Shown one piece after another: positions 35,602 to 47,816 of a DNA stretch of 64,000 nucleotides. How positions within the stretch are numbered: the first letter of the stretch is position 1; each line of letters starts with the position of its first letter. Source of the DNA: Lineus longissimus (taxonomy: Eukaryota > Nemertea > Pilidiophora > Heteronemertea > Lineidae); contig NC_088323.1 of NCBI RefSeq assembly GCF_910592395.1, forward strand, positions 16,227,501-16,291,500, in the 5' to 3' direction. Under the pieces are notes generated by a model, which saw only the letters and a list, made by a program, of their open reading frames with translations, did not search any database and was not told the DNA's origin. A program made the translations under genes and the position numbers.

Positions 35602-36123
35602 ATGTCCAGAACTATATACTACAAACATTTGCAATATGATATTAGTCAAAGGCAACACGTGGCATGCAATGAATATACACGAATGCTGCAGTGCAGAAAT
35701 GTTTCATGTAGATCGAGTCAGATTATCAACAAAGCAATATTTTCATTTGAATATTTGAATTATTTTTTATGTAACTGTCGGCTGCTACTTGAATTAGTGA
35801 TGACAAAAGCATATTTGTTTAATCTATTTGATAAATATGAATTCAAAACGCAGCATAAAATTCAACTCGATCACAATATGATACTTCCCAGACTAAGACA
35901 GACGACAGATTCTATGATGATCATCACAAACCACACGTTTGATGGGCGATGGTCATGCGGTAGCAAGTTGACATATTTATACAATGGAAAGGCAAACAAA
36001 GGAAATATGTTTAAAATCGATTTCGCCAAACATAGCTTGACCCTGTCCAGAGTATCAGCTGGGGTATCGATTGATTATAGAACAAGTTGCTGGAAAGGAC
36101 AAAGGCATCACACACGAGCATGA
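35602..36123 (+). CDS. Unrecognised ORF, 173 codons
   Basis: An AT-rich stretch stays open for 174 codons, with an ATG at 35602. I recognise no domain. The product would be basic and rich in Tyr, Asn and Cys, with no clear signal peptide or membrane helix. No splice context or neighbouring exon supports it, and no second copy exists in the window. A chance frame is possible, although this length is unusual in AT-rich DNA. Confidence 0.2.
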   Translation: MSRTIYYKHLQYDISQRQHVACNEYTRMLQCRNVSCRSSQIINKAIFSFEYLNYFLCNCRLLLELVMTKAYLFNLFDKYEFKTQHKIQLDHNMILPRLRQTTDSMMIITNHTFDGRWSCGSKLTYLYNGKANKGNMFKIDFAKHSLTLSRVSAGVSIDYRTSCWKGQRHHTRA

Positions 36124-38222
36124 TATGAACCACTTGCCCCGAAGAATTGCTAGCCTGGCGCCGGCCTTTACCGGACTTAACCGGGTTTCTGGCATCTGGG
36201 AGGTGTCCACATGCTAAAGTGTCCACGCATGGATCTATGACGGGAATTAATCATCAATTTTCCATCCATGGGCCATCATAGACCCATCCATGTGGTTCAA
36301 TCCATGTGAGAGTACTAGTGTTCATACTAATGCGGCCGAGATGTAACCTTATTGAAGGTGGATATTTTCCGGTCCCCAGTGGAATTTACCACCCTAAATA
36401 ACAAAGGCGATGTACAATGGAATCGTCTATCCTGTAATACAACAGGTGCTACCCCATTGACAGCAATGGATCTGGTCTGAGACGAATAATACTTGTATCG
36501 TATTTAAGAAGTAAATATTTTTGGGCCAACTCTTACAAGATTAATCGTTAAATATTTAAAGAGGTTATTTGAATATCTGACGGCTGTACCTGGCCTTTAA
36601 GAGCCAAGTATTCTACCCAACCTCCACTATAAGTGCATCTGCTTCATACGCTCTCAACCAGTAACCACCCCCAGTAATTTAATCAAACGTCCAATAACAG
36701 CTCTCCCCCGAGGCCGAAAACCCTTCATTGTTTTGATTGCATCGCCCAAGTCCATGACGTGGCTCTAAATTACCCACCGTCAACTCTCAAACGCCACAGA
36801 GGCAATTCCTTCACCTCGCGTTTGAAGCCCGCCGGGGACTCCGACCATTAACCTTTGAATCAAGATGCCAGGATAACCTCCCATTCGTTCGACGCAACGC
36901 CCGCGGCCATTCTTCACCAGTGACAATTGAAACTAAAAGACGGTCATTAGAGGTCATGATACGTGCTGGTATTACTAAGATGGTCATTGTTTATATGGAC
37001 TTATAGTTTGTCTGGCGAGGAAGAGATTCAAAATGAAGCCAAACCCTTAGGAAATACTCGTTCAGAAATAGACAGCAAGCGGAAATAAACGATTCTTTGC
37101 AGGAGTAATGATGGAGGGGGACCCATTTTCTAACATGTCTCGTGTTATATCTATTTTTCAATGAACTGTGTGCGCCGGTACTCTAACGGTAGAGTTTCAC
37201 ACCTCGGCTGGTTACTGTACATCGCCATATTGTTAATTTCTAATCCCTGCGGGACAGATGAGACATGTAAAAGAATTAACTTTTTAGTGAACTAGAGACA
37301 CGTCAATTTTTGTTGAAATAGACTTGGTTCTATTTCCATAATGGATTAACTTATTGCCTTATTCTATCCCGCAAATATTTATTTACCAAAATTAAATTTG
37401 ATTCGAATGACGCCTTTATTGGCAGTCAAGCTTTTCACAGACGACATAGTTTTGGCAAATATTTGAAGAGTGGGTTGAAGTTTAATGCTTTCCGTACAAG
37501 AATTTCCCGTGGATGTCAGTAATATGATAGGTGTGAAGTGAGCCCATCTCAAGCCTGTCAATGGGAGGCTGTTCAAACGAAACTCATATATTGATCCGAA
37601 ATGAACACGAGAACATTTTCTCTGCTCGGTGTCATCATATTGAGTTGATTTTTATATGATATTTCTAGGCAGACCAGACATTAAAGACACACTGTTGCAT
37701 TGCATTTCCAACAGCAGGCAACGCTATTTCCGTCGTTCTAATACCTCCTAGTCGTTCTCTCGTTCTCGGGTAAAGTCCACACCACTCTAGCTTCACCTGG
37801 GCAGTGCACGCTGATTCTGACGGTCGTCCATTTGAGACAAGAAAACCAGTGATCTACTCTGATCGCCTGATAAGATTGATGCGATCCGCATAGGAACAAG
37901 TACCTATTATCGCCAAAAGAACCAGAGAACTAATATGGGTTTCTGTGACGTTTACGTTTATACTTGTATTTCTAGACGTCCCTATTATTCCGACCAATAT
38001 CAACCTCGTGTAATGAGGCAAGAATTTTATGACTTAATTAATGAAACAGAATCAACCGTGCTTAAAGTTAATGGGGGTGACAACTTTATTAAACCAACTT
38101 TCAATTTGTCGCCATATTTTGTGGTTAATCGACCATAGACAGAGAAAATTAAAATGAGTGATCCCATTTCGTTGTCGAGATTACCAGTTAGGTCTTTTCG
38201 CCCGATCAGGAGTAGAATCAGG
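36124..38222. other. No gene recognised
   Basis: No supported exon or repeat. A weak tRNA-like A-box stretch (TACTCTAACGGTAGAG) lies near 37179. 34671-35600 is likewise empty. Confidence 0.5.
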
Positions 38223-39137
38223 ATAAAACGGCCGATTTGGAGGTGAAATGATGCTCACAGTCAGTAAAAATCGAGCCAGTATTGTTATCTCAATTAGAAT
38301 TGATTTCAACTCAATGCCAAGCATTTATTCATATGAGGGACGTTTCAAATGTATGTTGCTACGCGAAACGACCACGTTAATAGCAACTAGATTGCATAGT
38401 AAATCCTGACCAGGAATCAGGTTTGATGAGGTTGATAAACATAAAAACACAATAGTCAAAAATGTATTTGAAATTTATTTCCTAGATAAACTTCGTCTTA
38501 GAATCATTTATGCATCGTGATCGCCTCCTATGACGCATCTGAAAATGGTTGCGTCACTTCGTTTACAAAACCATTCCAGACATATCACGTGACCTATTCT
38601 ATTGCCGATGATTGGCTACCGCAATGGCTGACCCTTCCAGATCGGGATGTGCATCCTGATTTGGTTGTTTTTGTCCGATTGGTTGAAATCTCCTGACTGC
38701 TCACACGGCCTAATTGCTACATGGTTAATTTAAGGGGTGAACTGAAAGTTGGCAAATTGGATTTCACGATTTCACAGTTGATATACCACGGGAGTTGCCT
38801 CTTCAATGTTTGGTATTAAAAGTAATAAAAATCCCGGTGCAAATCTAATCAAATGAACACAATTGGATAGTGCACGTTTATGATTTGTGCAGGAGTTTAT
38901 TGTCATTACATATGTCGATTAATTACTCATTTTATAAACACGTCAACATGACAAATCATAAACAAACATCTCAATTAATGCTATTGATCCCACATTAGAT
39001 TGAAAGATTCCGTAAAAACTGCATTATGCTCGTCGTCGTCTTCTTCTTCTTCTTCTACACCATGTAAAAGTTTTAAATATCCTAGAATAGAATATCCGGG
39101 GTACAAAGGTTTCTGTTATGCGAAGAAAGACGAAATT

Positions 39138-41174
39138 CTATCTAAATTCAATACATATCGTAAGTAAGAGAGTGGCGATTAAAACCCATACTCCCAGTTG
39201 AGCTCCTGGCCCCGCGGCGTTGGTCCAGGTGGGTTCGGGTCCTGGCTGATAGGGAGCGGTTGTCTTGTCAGCTGTCTCGGCGGTGCTGTCGTCTTTGTCT
39301 GCCGGTTGGGTCGTCATGGCGTCTGCTCCAGGTACCGGCGTGTTCAGAGCAAAATCGCAGCGACGGTTGCCCGCTGGAGGTGGCGTTCCACTATAGCAGC
39401 CCATTATGTAGGGGAAAGTCCGAGTCACGTGATACCTACAATGAATTATTGTAAATCAAATCAAGAAGTTGATCTATGTACTCTGCTGAGCACATTTTGC
39501 TAAATGAGTGTTTTTAGACGTCAGATCCTTTTTTCAATTGAAATTTCGCAGTCTCTCGTGAAAGGATACATTTGATCAAACTGCTGTGCAAAATCTGAGT
39601 ACCATTTTCTGGCGAATCAGTTTGGGGATTAACGTGACAAGTCTACGCATTGCAGCAAGTTGTGTTCGTTCTCTTTTAGGGGAACACATCGGAATCAGTG
39701 ATATCATTTCTTTTGTATATCTGCCGTCACGACTTCAACATTAGAGAGGTTGCGAACCGTTCCGACTCCCACTCCCACTCCGAGTTCAACTCGAGTCGTT
39801 CTCGGAACTCGTGACGTCGAAAAGTAGGTTGCGCGCACCAACGGGAACCGAGTTGGGAGACGTCATTCGGCCAGCCTGCGAGTCACACGGCCAAACTGGA
39901 AATCAACCAAATTAACGACGTACGAGAAAAAAAGTAAATAAAGCAGACGAAATATTCTACAATTTTGGTGATTTACAGCTAGTAAAAAGCCGTTTCCTCT
40001 GTAACATGTGCGTATTTCTATAGTAAAACTACGAATTACTTCAGTCCTAAGATAACTAGATCCAAAAAGTACAGAGGGGAACAGAGTTTCATTCATGAAA
40101 CTATATTTTGGGGCGACAGGCCTACGACGTGCGAGTCTTCCTGTCCTACAATATCGTAGTGATGCCTATGCCCACCTGGCATCGCCATCAGATCATGCCT
40201 AGGCCTAGATGATCTTGACTGGAGGTAGCCGTGTATTTTCTCTTTGGACCAGTGCAATGGTTAATTGAAAACGTGCAGCCTATCTCAGCTATCTGGCCAT
40301 GTTTTTAAGCCCTCAGGCTAGCTCCTCCCAAGTCAGTCAGTACACGGTCGTTCTACACAATTTCGAACACTTCAAAAACAACAAGTTTTCTACGTCTTTT
40401 ACACAAAAAATCTTGTTACAACTTAGGTGACGTGCTAGAACAGTGTGTAAGGGATATTGCTTCTTCATTGTCACTTGATTTAAATGTCTAAAAGCTAAGA
40501 TAATGCAAGTGGGAGAACACTTACGAGTTCGCAGCCTCCAACTCGTAAAATCGTCCGAGTTCATGGAGCAAGACGGGGAAATCCCTCGTGAAGTGATGAC
40601 GTAATACGCCAAAACGGAATCACCTCGGAGTGGGAGTGGGAGTGGGGACGGTCCGCAACCTCTCTACATTCCCTTATTCCATCGTGTTCTGCTGATGTCG
40701 AACGAAACGGGACGACTAACAATGCGTAGTCTGTCGCGAGAGTCACATCATGGATTATGGGGAATGACCTCACCTGTACTCTCCGCCGACGTATCTGCCA
40801 TTGCACCCATCAAGATCCGCGCTAGTGACGTCATTGCCATCCGCGTCAACAGGCCCGTAGATTGGGAAGCCGTCAAGGGCGACACCGATGAGCTGTCCAG
40901 GGGTGTTGTCGCTCAGGCAGTCGGGCAGCTGGTGATAGTGGTACAAGCCATTACCTGTAGGGTGACCGTCACACGAGTCAAACGTCTCCGCCCCGGGGCC
41001 CTCCACAGCATTATCACCCTCTAGGTCAAATGGACTAAACAAGGCCACACCGTTGACTGCTACACCTACGGTGCCCATGTTGAGGCACGAGGTCTTGGCG
41101 GCGATCATGGGGTTGTTTGGGACGGTGTAGGTCTGCGTCTGTTCGACAATCGGGTTTGGATTCGCGCTGAAAGT

Positions 41175-41208
<34 letters not shown>

Positions 41209-41732
41209 CCCGAAGAAAGAAGTCTTACCGTGAGTTTCACACACAGGAAAGAGAGACTGGTCCTATTGTATTCTGCGGATTATGGGAAGTAGTTCTAAAG
41301 AGGCCATGACCGTCAAAAGCTCAGATATAGCTCACGGTAGAACCCTGCGTTCCCCGAACATTTTCCCCTGGGACATTTCGAACTTGACACATTCTCACTC
41401 TTTTGCCACAGCCACTGCTGTGGTTCATCACGTTATTTAGCCGCTTTAGCCTGGCAGTTAGAAGAACTTAGGCTTGGTCAAGTGGAGCGGCTGGGTGAAA
41501 TAAAGGTTACTTACCCTCCTGGATTTGGGTTGGGGAAGACCCCTGTGTCGTGATCAGGGATATGGTTGGTGTCCAGTTGAAGGTCACCGTTGTCCAGTTT
41601 GGTGACGGTCACGTAGCCGACAGCTCCCGTGTTGCTCTCCGCGACTCCTGTGGTCTTGAACTGGCTGATCTCCCAGTCAGTCAGACAAAGGGCACTCCCA
41701 AGGAACACCAGAGAGACAAACAAACAGAGCAT
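39138..41732 (-). CDS. YHYH-domain secreted/membrane-anchored protein, copy A
   Basis: Three-exon gene, complement(join(39138..39435, 40774..41166, 41515..41732)), 302 residues. Both introns are phase 2 with GT-AG ends: intron 1 is 348 bp, intron 2 is 1338 bp and holds a MITE. The N-terminus is a signal peptide (MLCLFVSLVFLGSALC). The body matches the YHYH domain family: a CDGHPTGNGLYHYH core, GVALDGFPIYGP, LDGCNGR, and across the exon 2/3 junction EYRYHVTRTFPYIMGCYSG, the second signature in Y-R-Y-H form. A Thr/Pro-rich stretch and a hydrophobic C-tail (about 18 residues, ending CIEFR) suggest a GPI signal or tail anchor. An AATAAA lies at 38896-38901 on this strand, about 240 bp past the stop. 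The family has no established biochemical function that I can name. Copy B at 47817-50419 is a recent duplicate. Confidence 0.85.
39743..40665. mobile_element. 923-bp MITE in YHYH copy A intron 2
   Basis: Inverted ends: AGAGAGGTTGCGAACCGT on the left, ACGGTCCGCAACCTCTCT on the right, followed inward by CACTCCCACTCCGAG and its complement. ACATT flanks both sides (39738-39742, 40666-40670), a 5-bp target duplication. No transposase. Confidence 0.8.
41180..41208. repeat. (ATCA)n microsatellite beside exon 2 acceptor
   Basis: A short tetranucleotide run in intron 1 of YHYH copy A, immediately upstream of the acceptor on the minus strand. Unit B has a shorter, interrupted run at 49865-49894. Confidence 0.8.
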
Positions 41733-42756
41733 GATGAGATGCTTTCCTTGACCAACCTCCGATTGAAATGGTTATGAGAATACAGCCCTTGTCTGGGTTA
41801 AACTCAAAGTAAGAATCTATGCCAAATCCTCAACAGAGAAGGGCCCTTAAAGCTTTTAAGCCGGATTATAGTTTTGACAATGGTGTTCCCCCATCAACTT
41901 TCACAGCCAACTAGCCACAACCCTCAATAAACAAACACTTTCGGTGTATTATTCAGTGAGACATGTCTAGTATATGAATATGTATATCCGGTTACACTGA
42001 CAATCTCAATACCTCCCTAAAATCAACAACTTAACGGTTATGCACTATTATGCACCCATTGGCAACAACCACAACCCGTACACTGGAGGTCTACAAATAT
42101 TGATCAGTTTATTAATAGACACGTTACGTACATGTACGTTTACGTGACTTTATTCCACAGTTCACGCTGCAGACTATTACGTCATGTGTGTTTGGCCGAC
42201 ACGACATCTAGCGGTCAGACGTCTAACTAAGAAGTATAGTGGAACCATTCGGAACATAAAGGTGTTGATTAACATTGATTGTGTTACAACTCACCTTTAT
42301 GTCGTGTTAGGTCTCGTACAACGAAGCACGAATCGCGGCATCAAGTCCTGTGGTGGTTCATTTCCACACTCGTAAATAATCTTTTACAATACATTTTTCT
42401 AAATTAGCTCTACGCGACGGAGGAATCGAGGAAATCTTAAATACAATAAAGACTTCGAACTTTATCGCTCGTAGCTCTTCGTATTGCGAAACCTTCCTAT
42501 TTTCCAGTTGTCATCAGCCGAATTGCCAATCAAAAACTAAATAATGGCCTCATTTAGAATAAGTGTTTAGCTGAGACGAAATAGCAAGGGTCAAACACAG
42601 GATGAAATACTCTGCATGTACTTTGTATTGTAAGGGCACAAAATGGGTCAATAATCAACGTTATGAACGCTTACTTTGCATAAACACAGCACTAAGCCGT
42701 CGGCTGAATCGCCCCAGTCAAAAAAGAGGTCAAACAAAGCCAAACACGGGCACATG

Positions 42757-42912
42757 AAGATCAAATGCAAACCCAACGCACACAGGCACGTGAAGATCAA
42801 ATGCAAACCCGACGCACACAGGCACGTGAAGATCAAATGCAAACTCGACGCACACAGACACGTGAAGATCAAATGCAAACCCAACTCACACAGGCACGTG
42901 AAGATCAAATGC
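42757..42912. repeat. 36-bp minisatellite, unit A (4 full units)
   Basis: Each unit contains CACGTGAAGATCAAATGC. 36 is a multiple of 3, so all frames stay open; one reads HRHVKIKC repeats, another AREDQMQTQRTQ. Coding status unclear. Unit B has two units. Confidence 0.85.
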
Positions 42913-43987
42913 CGGCCCAACAGATACAGGAACATGGAGAACAAAAGCCAGAAGGCGTTTCCCGCGCCAGGCCCTGTACTGGCTGAAATAACGAATAGCA
43001 TATTTCTACTATATAAGAGTTGAAACAACATTTGAAAACGTCGAACACTTTCAAAAGAATAGTAGACGACGTCAAACATTCCGAAGTAAAAAGCCGCCCA
43101 CTCCTTTCAATGTCTGTGTTGTATGACTCGGCAGTTTAGCCCAATCACTCTTCCAAACGGCGAGTCGATTGGAGAAAATCCCCGCTCCCCTGCTATTATG
43201 GCTGAAATAAATCATCAACAGTTTCTCTGCCATTCAAATGAAAAATAGCGTTGATGTTCGAAGATGGTGATTACTAGAGAGGTTGAGACAAAGTTTACGC
43301 GAAGATGTACGCAACATTTCCGTATTTGTAAAAGAATACCAGCCTCGGGGTCCCCAAACTCTGAGTCTCCCCTGTAATCCACTCTCGCAAATATATTTTG
43401 CACGTCAACGGCTGACAGCTAACAACCTTTGAAAATATGACCGAAAAATACATTTTATATATCTCCAACCTCCTACGCAGTTCTTCAAAGACGTACAACC
43501 TCTAAACGACGATAGTAAACAACGGAATCTAAATCGCCACCAGTATAAATGGGAATTTGTGAAATGTCCTAGCGGAATTACAGCCCCATTTGATGCAGAT
43601 GCTGGGCGGGAGAAGCGATAAGCGAACCGGTCATGAGCTGCTGCAAGCCCGCACTCGGAGTCGACCATGTAATCACTCTCACAAATATCTTTGGCACGTC
43701 AACGATTGACAGGAGAACGCCTGTTACTTTTACTCGCAAGATTAATAACCTTTGCTGTGAAAACGCCATTCTATAATGTATGATAGCGGCTAGAGTTGGT
43801 TTCCAATAACGCGGCTAGCGAGAAATCAACGCTCACCATTGCTTCTAAGTTAATGAACACAGTCAGGTAACTATAATGAGTGATATGAGTTTTCCAAAAA
43901 TATGGTATTGTATGGTTAAGATTTCAATTTAAAAAAGTCGTTTTTGCTTAAATGGACAACTAACGTTCAAAGAATTTAGGTGACCAA

Positions 43988-44137
43988 GGCCCGGTTGTTC
44001 AAAAGCACAAAAGTAACGTTATCCCTAACGGTTACGTTAAGCATCCTTATGGACGTTATCTCTTTCAGTTAATCCCATTAGAATTTTCACGTTAAGTCTT
44101 CACGGCGCGGTTAAACTAACGTGATTTGAACAACCCA
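43988..44137. mobile_element. ~150-bp hairpin MITE, unit A
   Basis: Ends GGCCCGGTTGTTCAAAA and TTTGAACAACCCA form an inverted repeat, with further complementary ACGTTA/TAACGT blocks inside. Similar end sequence without a partner at about 8880. Confidence 0.65.
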
Positions 44138-45650
44138 GCACTGAAGAATCATGTGCCAACACACCCCTGTGCACCTCATAGCAGTTCACACTTAAAAGCG
44201 GATACAATAGCAGCTCCCTGCGATTATAATCGCTGCTATGTGTGATAAAGGGATATCTCGTCTGCGGTCAAACCGGTAAACACTGGGTTTTATATGTACT
44301 CGTCAGGATTCCGGTCGAGCCCGAAATGTCACGATTCAGCGGCTAGTAAGGAGTAGCGTTGCAATGATGCACAAAGTCATGGGAAGATAATCAAATTGAC
44401 GAAATCTAATGAATAGAAGAGAAAAAATGGTACGTGTCGGCGCTTCACCAAAACAGTGGTGCCACCTGTCCGACAACAATGACACTATTGTCACAACCTT
44501 TTAGTGAGGAGGAAGACAAGACGAATTCGTCACAGGTTGCGGCGATCTGCGATTGTGACCACCGCAAACGAGGGATTTTCACCACATGCGATTAAAATCG
44601 TCGGTTGTAGCGATTTAACTTGCTCGTTTGCGGGTCCCTCTGGTAATCAGTAACCAGTTTTTCACTGCAACCTTTTCATCGCAAATTCTGTTGAACAAAA
44701 AAATGGAAGAGATTTTATAGCTAGAAACATAATCAACAAACGAAGTTTTTGCCTCTAGAACCATGCAGAGGTTGAATTAAGATGACCTACCTTGCGAGTT
44801 CAGCCCAACAACTACGTGGTTAGTATCCAGGATCTAAATGAAATAAACCAAAACATATGTACATATGATAAGGCTTCAGACATCAATTGAAATCGGACAA
44901 CAAGCCAACACCTGTACCATAAATGAATAAACATAAAGATTTCACTATAGGTTACGTAATGTGCAGCATCTCTTCAGAATAGTGTTGAGCAGCTGATCAA
45001 ATAAATTACCAAAGACCATCACCTGTTTAGATATTGATTTCCTCAACGGCGTTAGTTTTGTTTCAATCCCCCGGACACTGCTTATGAAATCCCGCCTTGA
45101 ATCAATATGAAGTCAGGTCAAAATCCGTCAATTTCCTCGCAAACGATCAAACTTTATTCCCCTTTTCCACGTACCGTCGCCGGCCGACGTACCCTCAAAA
45201 TCGAATCAAAAATGCGATTGATTTCCTATCACGGCGGCAAGTAGAATATTAGTAAGAGTTTCATGTCTGCGCGGTATCCCGCCCGATTACCACCAAACAT
45301 AATATTTCAATGTGGCGTAAGAAGATGGTGAAGTGATAGGTGCATATTTCTTTCGGTTGTCTGACCGGTTTAAATGCATCTGCAATTAAAACAGATGCCC
45401 CAAAGTTACAATGCCATATTTGTATAGTAGCGAAATAACAGTATCGACGAGTCGTCAGATTTCATACCATAGCATTATCATAAGCAACTAAGAACACAAT
45501 GTTTTAGTTCATCCAGTTACCATATCTCCGTTACGGAATTTCATGAAGAAATTGCTTGATACCCCTGTCCAAAACCGAAAAAAAAATTTGTTGCCGACAT
45601 TTTGCTCATGTACGTTCACAAGTAAACTCTTCCAAGCATGATATGAGCGA

Positions 45651-46498
45651 ACCGATATGAGCTGACTTGGGACTGGACCCGCTGCGAACCGATATGAGCT
45701 GGCTTGGGACTGGACCCGCTGCGAACCGATATGAGCTGGCTTGGGACTGGACCCGCTGCGAACCGATATGAGCTGGCTTGGGACTGGACCCGCTGCGAAC
45801 CGATATGAGCTGACTTGGGACTGGACCCGCTGCGAACCGATATGAGCTGGCTTGGGACTGGACCCGCTGCGAACCGATATGAGCTGGCTTGGGACTGTAC
45901 CCGCTGCGAGCCGATATGAGCTGGCTTGGGACTGGACCCGCTGCGAACCGATATGAGCTGGCTTGGGACTGGACCCGCTGCGAACCGATATGAGCTGACT
46001 TGGGACTGGACCCGCTGCGAGCCGATATGAGCAGGCTTGGGACTGGACCCGCTGCGAACCGATGTGAGCTGGCTTGGGACTGGACCCGCTGCGAACCGAT
46101 ATGAGCTGGCCTGGGACTGGACCCGCTGCGAACCGATATGAGCTGGCCTGGGACTGGACCCGCTGCGAACCGATATGAGCTGGCTTGGGACTGGACCCGC
46201 TGCGAACCGATATGAGCTGGCCTGGGACTGGACCCGCTGCGAACTGATATGAGCTGGCTTGGGACTGGACCCGCTGCGAACCGATATGAGTTGGCTTGGG
46301 ACTGGACCCGCTGCGAACCGATATGAGCTGGCTTGGGGCTGGACCCGCTGCGAACCGATATGAGCTGGCCTGGGACTGGACCCGCTGCGAACCGATATGA
46401 GCTAGCTTGGGACTGGACCCGCTGCGAACCGATATGAGCTGACTTGGGACTGGACCCGCTGCGAACCGATATGAGCTGGTTTGGGACTGGACCCGCTT
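45651..46498. repeat. 37-bp minisatellite, unit A (~23 units)
   Basis: Units contain CGATATGAGCTGGCTTGGG and ACTGGACCCGCTGCGAA, with single-base variants. The long minus-strand ORF here arises only because the repeat lacks stops. Confidence 0.95.
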
Positions 46499-47816
46499 AG
46501 CACAGAAAAAAGGCATCAAAGCCCTGCGCTTAGCTGGTAATTCGGCCTACCCTTAGAAGAACTTTAAACTAAAATGTAAGCCTTATCATCATAACTAACA
46601 AGTCTTTCTTGGGGAAATTAAGTGTAACATCTTTAACCTGCCTACAGATAATATCGTAAGCCAATAGACTCTTGATAGAATATTATTGATCATGCAGTTA
46701 AATGCACTTTAAGTTTGGATGTGTAGCCTTGATACTTGCCTTGGTTCATTAAGTCAGTCAGACTTGCTATAATTATCAGTTCATCGACTCCAAGTTACAG
46801 GAGCCAACATCTTTGATTTATTTGAACATTGAGTTACACATAAAAGAAACTTCACACTTTGAAAGATAAGAGCAGGTGGCGTTATCGTCGATAGCAATCT
46901 AGATCAATAAAACGGCCGATTTGGAGGTGAAATGATGCTCACAGTCAGTAAAAATCGAGCCAGTATTGTTATCTCAATTAGAATTGATTTCAACTCAATG
47001 CCAAGCATTTATTCATTCGTTTCAAATGTATGTTGCTACGCGAAACGACCACGTTAATAGCAACTAGACTGCATAGTAAATTCTGACCAGGAATCAGGTT
47101 TGATGAGGTTGATAAACAAAAAAACACAATAGTCAAAAATGTTTTTGAAATTTATTTCCTAGATAAACTTCGTCCTAGAATCATTTATGCACCGTGATCG
47201 CCTCCTATGACGCTTCTGAAAAAGGTTGCGTCACTTCGTTTACAAAACCATTCCAGACATATCACGTGACCTATTCTATTGCCGATGATTGGCTACCGCA
47301 ATGGCTGACCCTTCCAGATCGGGATGTGCATCCTGATTTGATTGTTTTTGTCCGATTGGTTGAAATCTCCTGACTGCTCACACGGCCTAATTGCTACATG
47401 GTTAATTTAAGGGGTGAACTGAAAGTTGGCAAATTGGATTTCATGATTTCACAGTTGATATAGCACGGGAGTTGCCTCTTCAATGTTTGGTATTAAAAGT
47501 AATAAAAATCCCGGTGCAAATTTAATCAAATGAACACAATTGGATAGTGCACGTTTATGATTTGTGCAGGAGTTTATTGTCATAGCATATGTCGATTAAT
47601 TACTCATTTTATAAACACGTCAACATGACAAAACATAAACAAACATCTCAATTAATGCTATTGATCCCACATTAGATTGAAAGATGGCGTAACAACTGCA
47701 TTATGTTCGTCGTCGTCTTCTTCTTCTTCTTCTTCTACACCATGTAAAAGTATTAAGTATCCTAGAATAGAATATCCGGGGTACAAAGGTTTCTGTTATG
47801 CGAGGAAAGACGAATT

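Larger units (their letters stand above)
41733..45650. other. Upstream region of YHYH copy A, no further gene
   Basis: Holds the 36-bp array, a hairpin MITE and an inverted pair CCGCAAACGAG/CTCGTTTGCGG at about 44562-44630. The whole stretch is repeated in unit B. Confidence 0.5.
38223..46906. repeat. Tandem segmental duplication, unit A (~8.7 kb)
   Basis: The unit begins at ATAAAACGGCCG (38223) and ends at AGCAATCT (46900), followed by six filler bases before unit B. By eye only a few bases per hundred differ from unit B. It carries YHYH copy A, a MITE in its intron 2, a 36-bp and a 37-bp minisatellite and a hairpin MITE. It contains 130 bp (44141-44270) absent from unit B. Confidence 0.9.
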
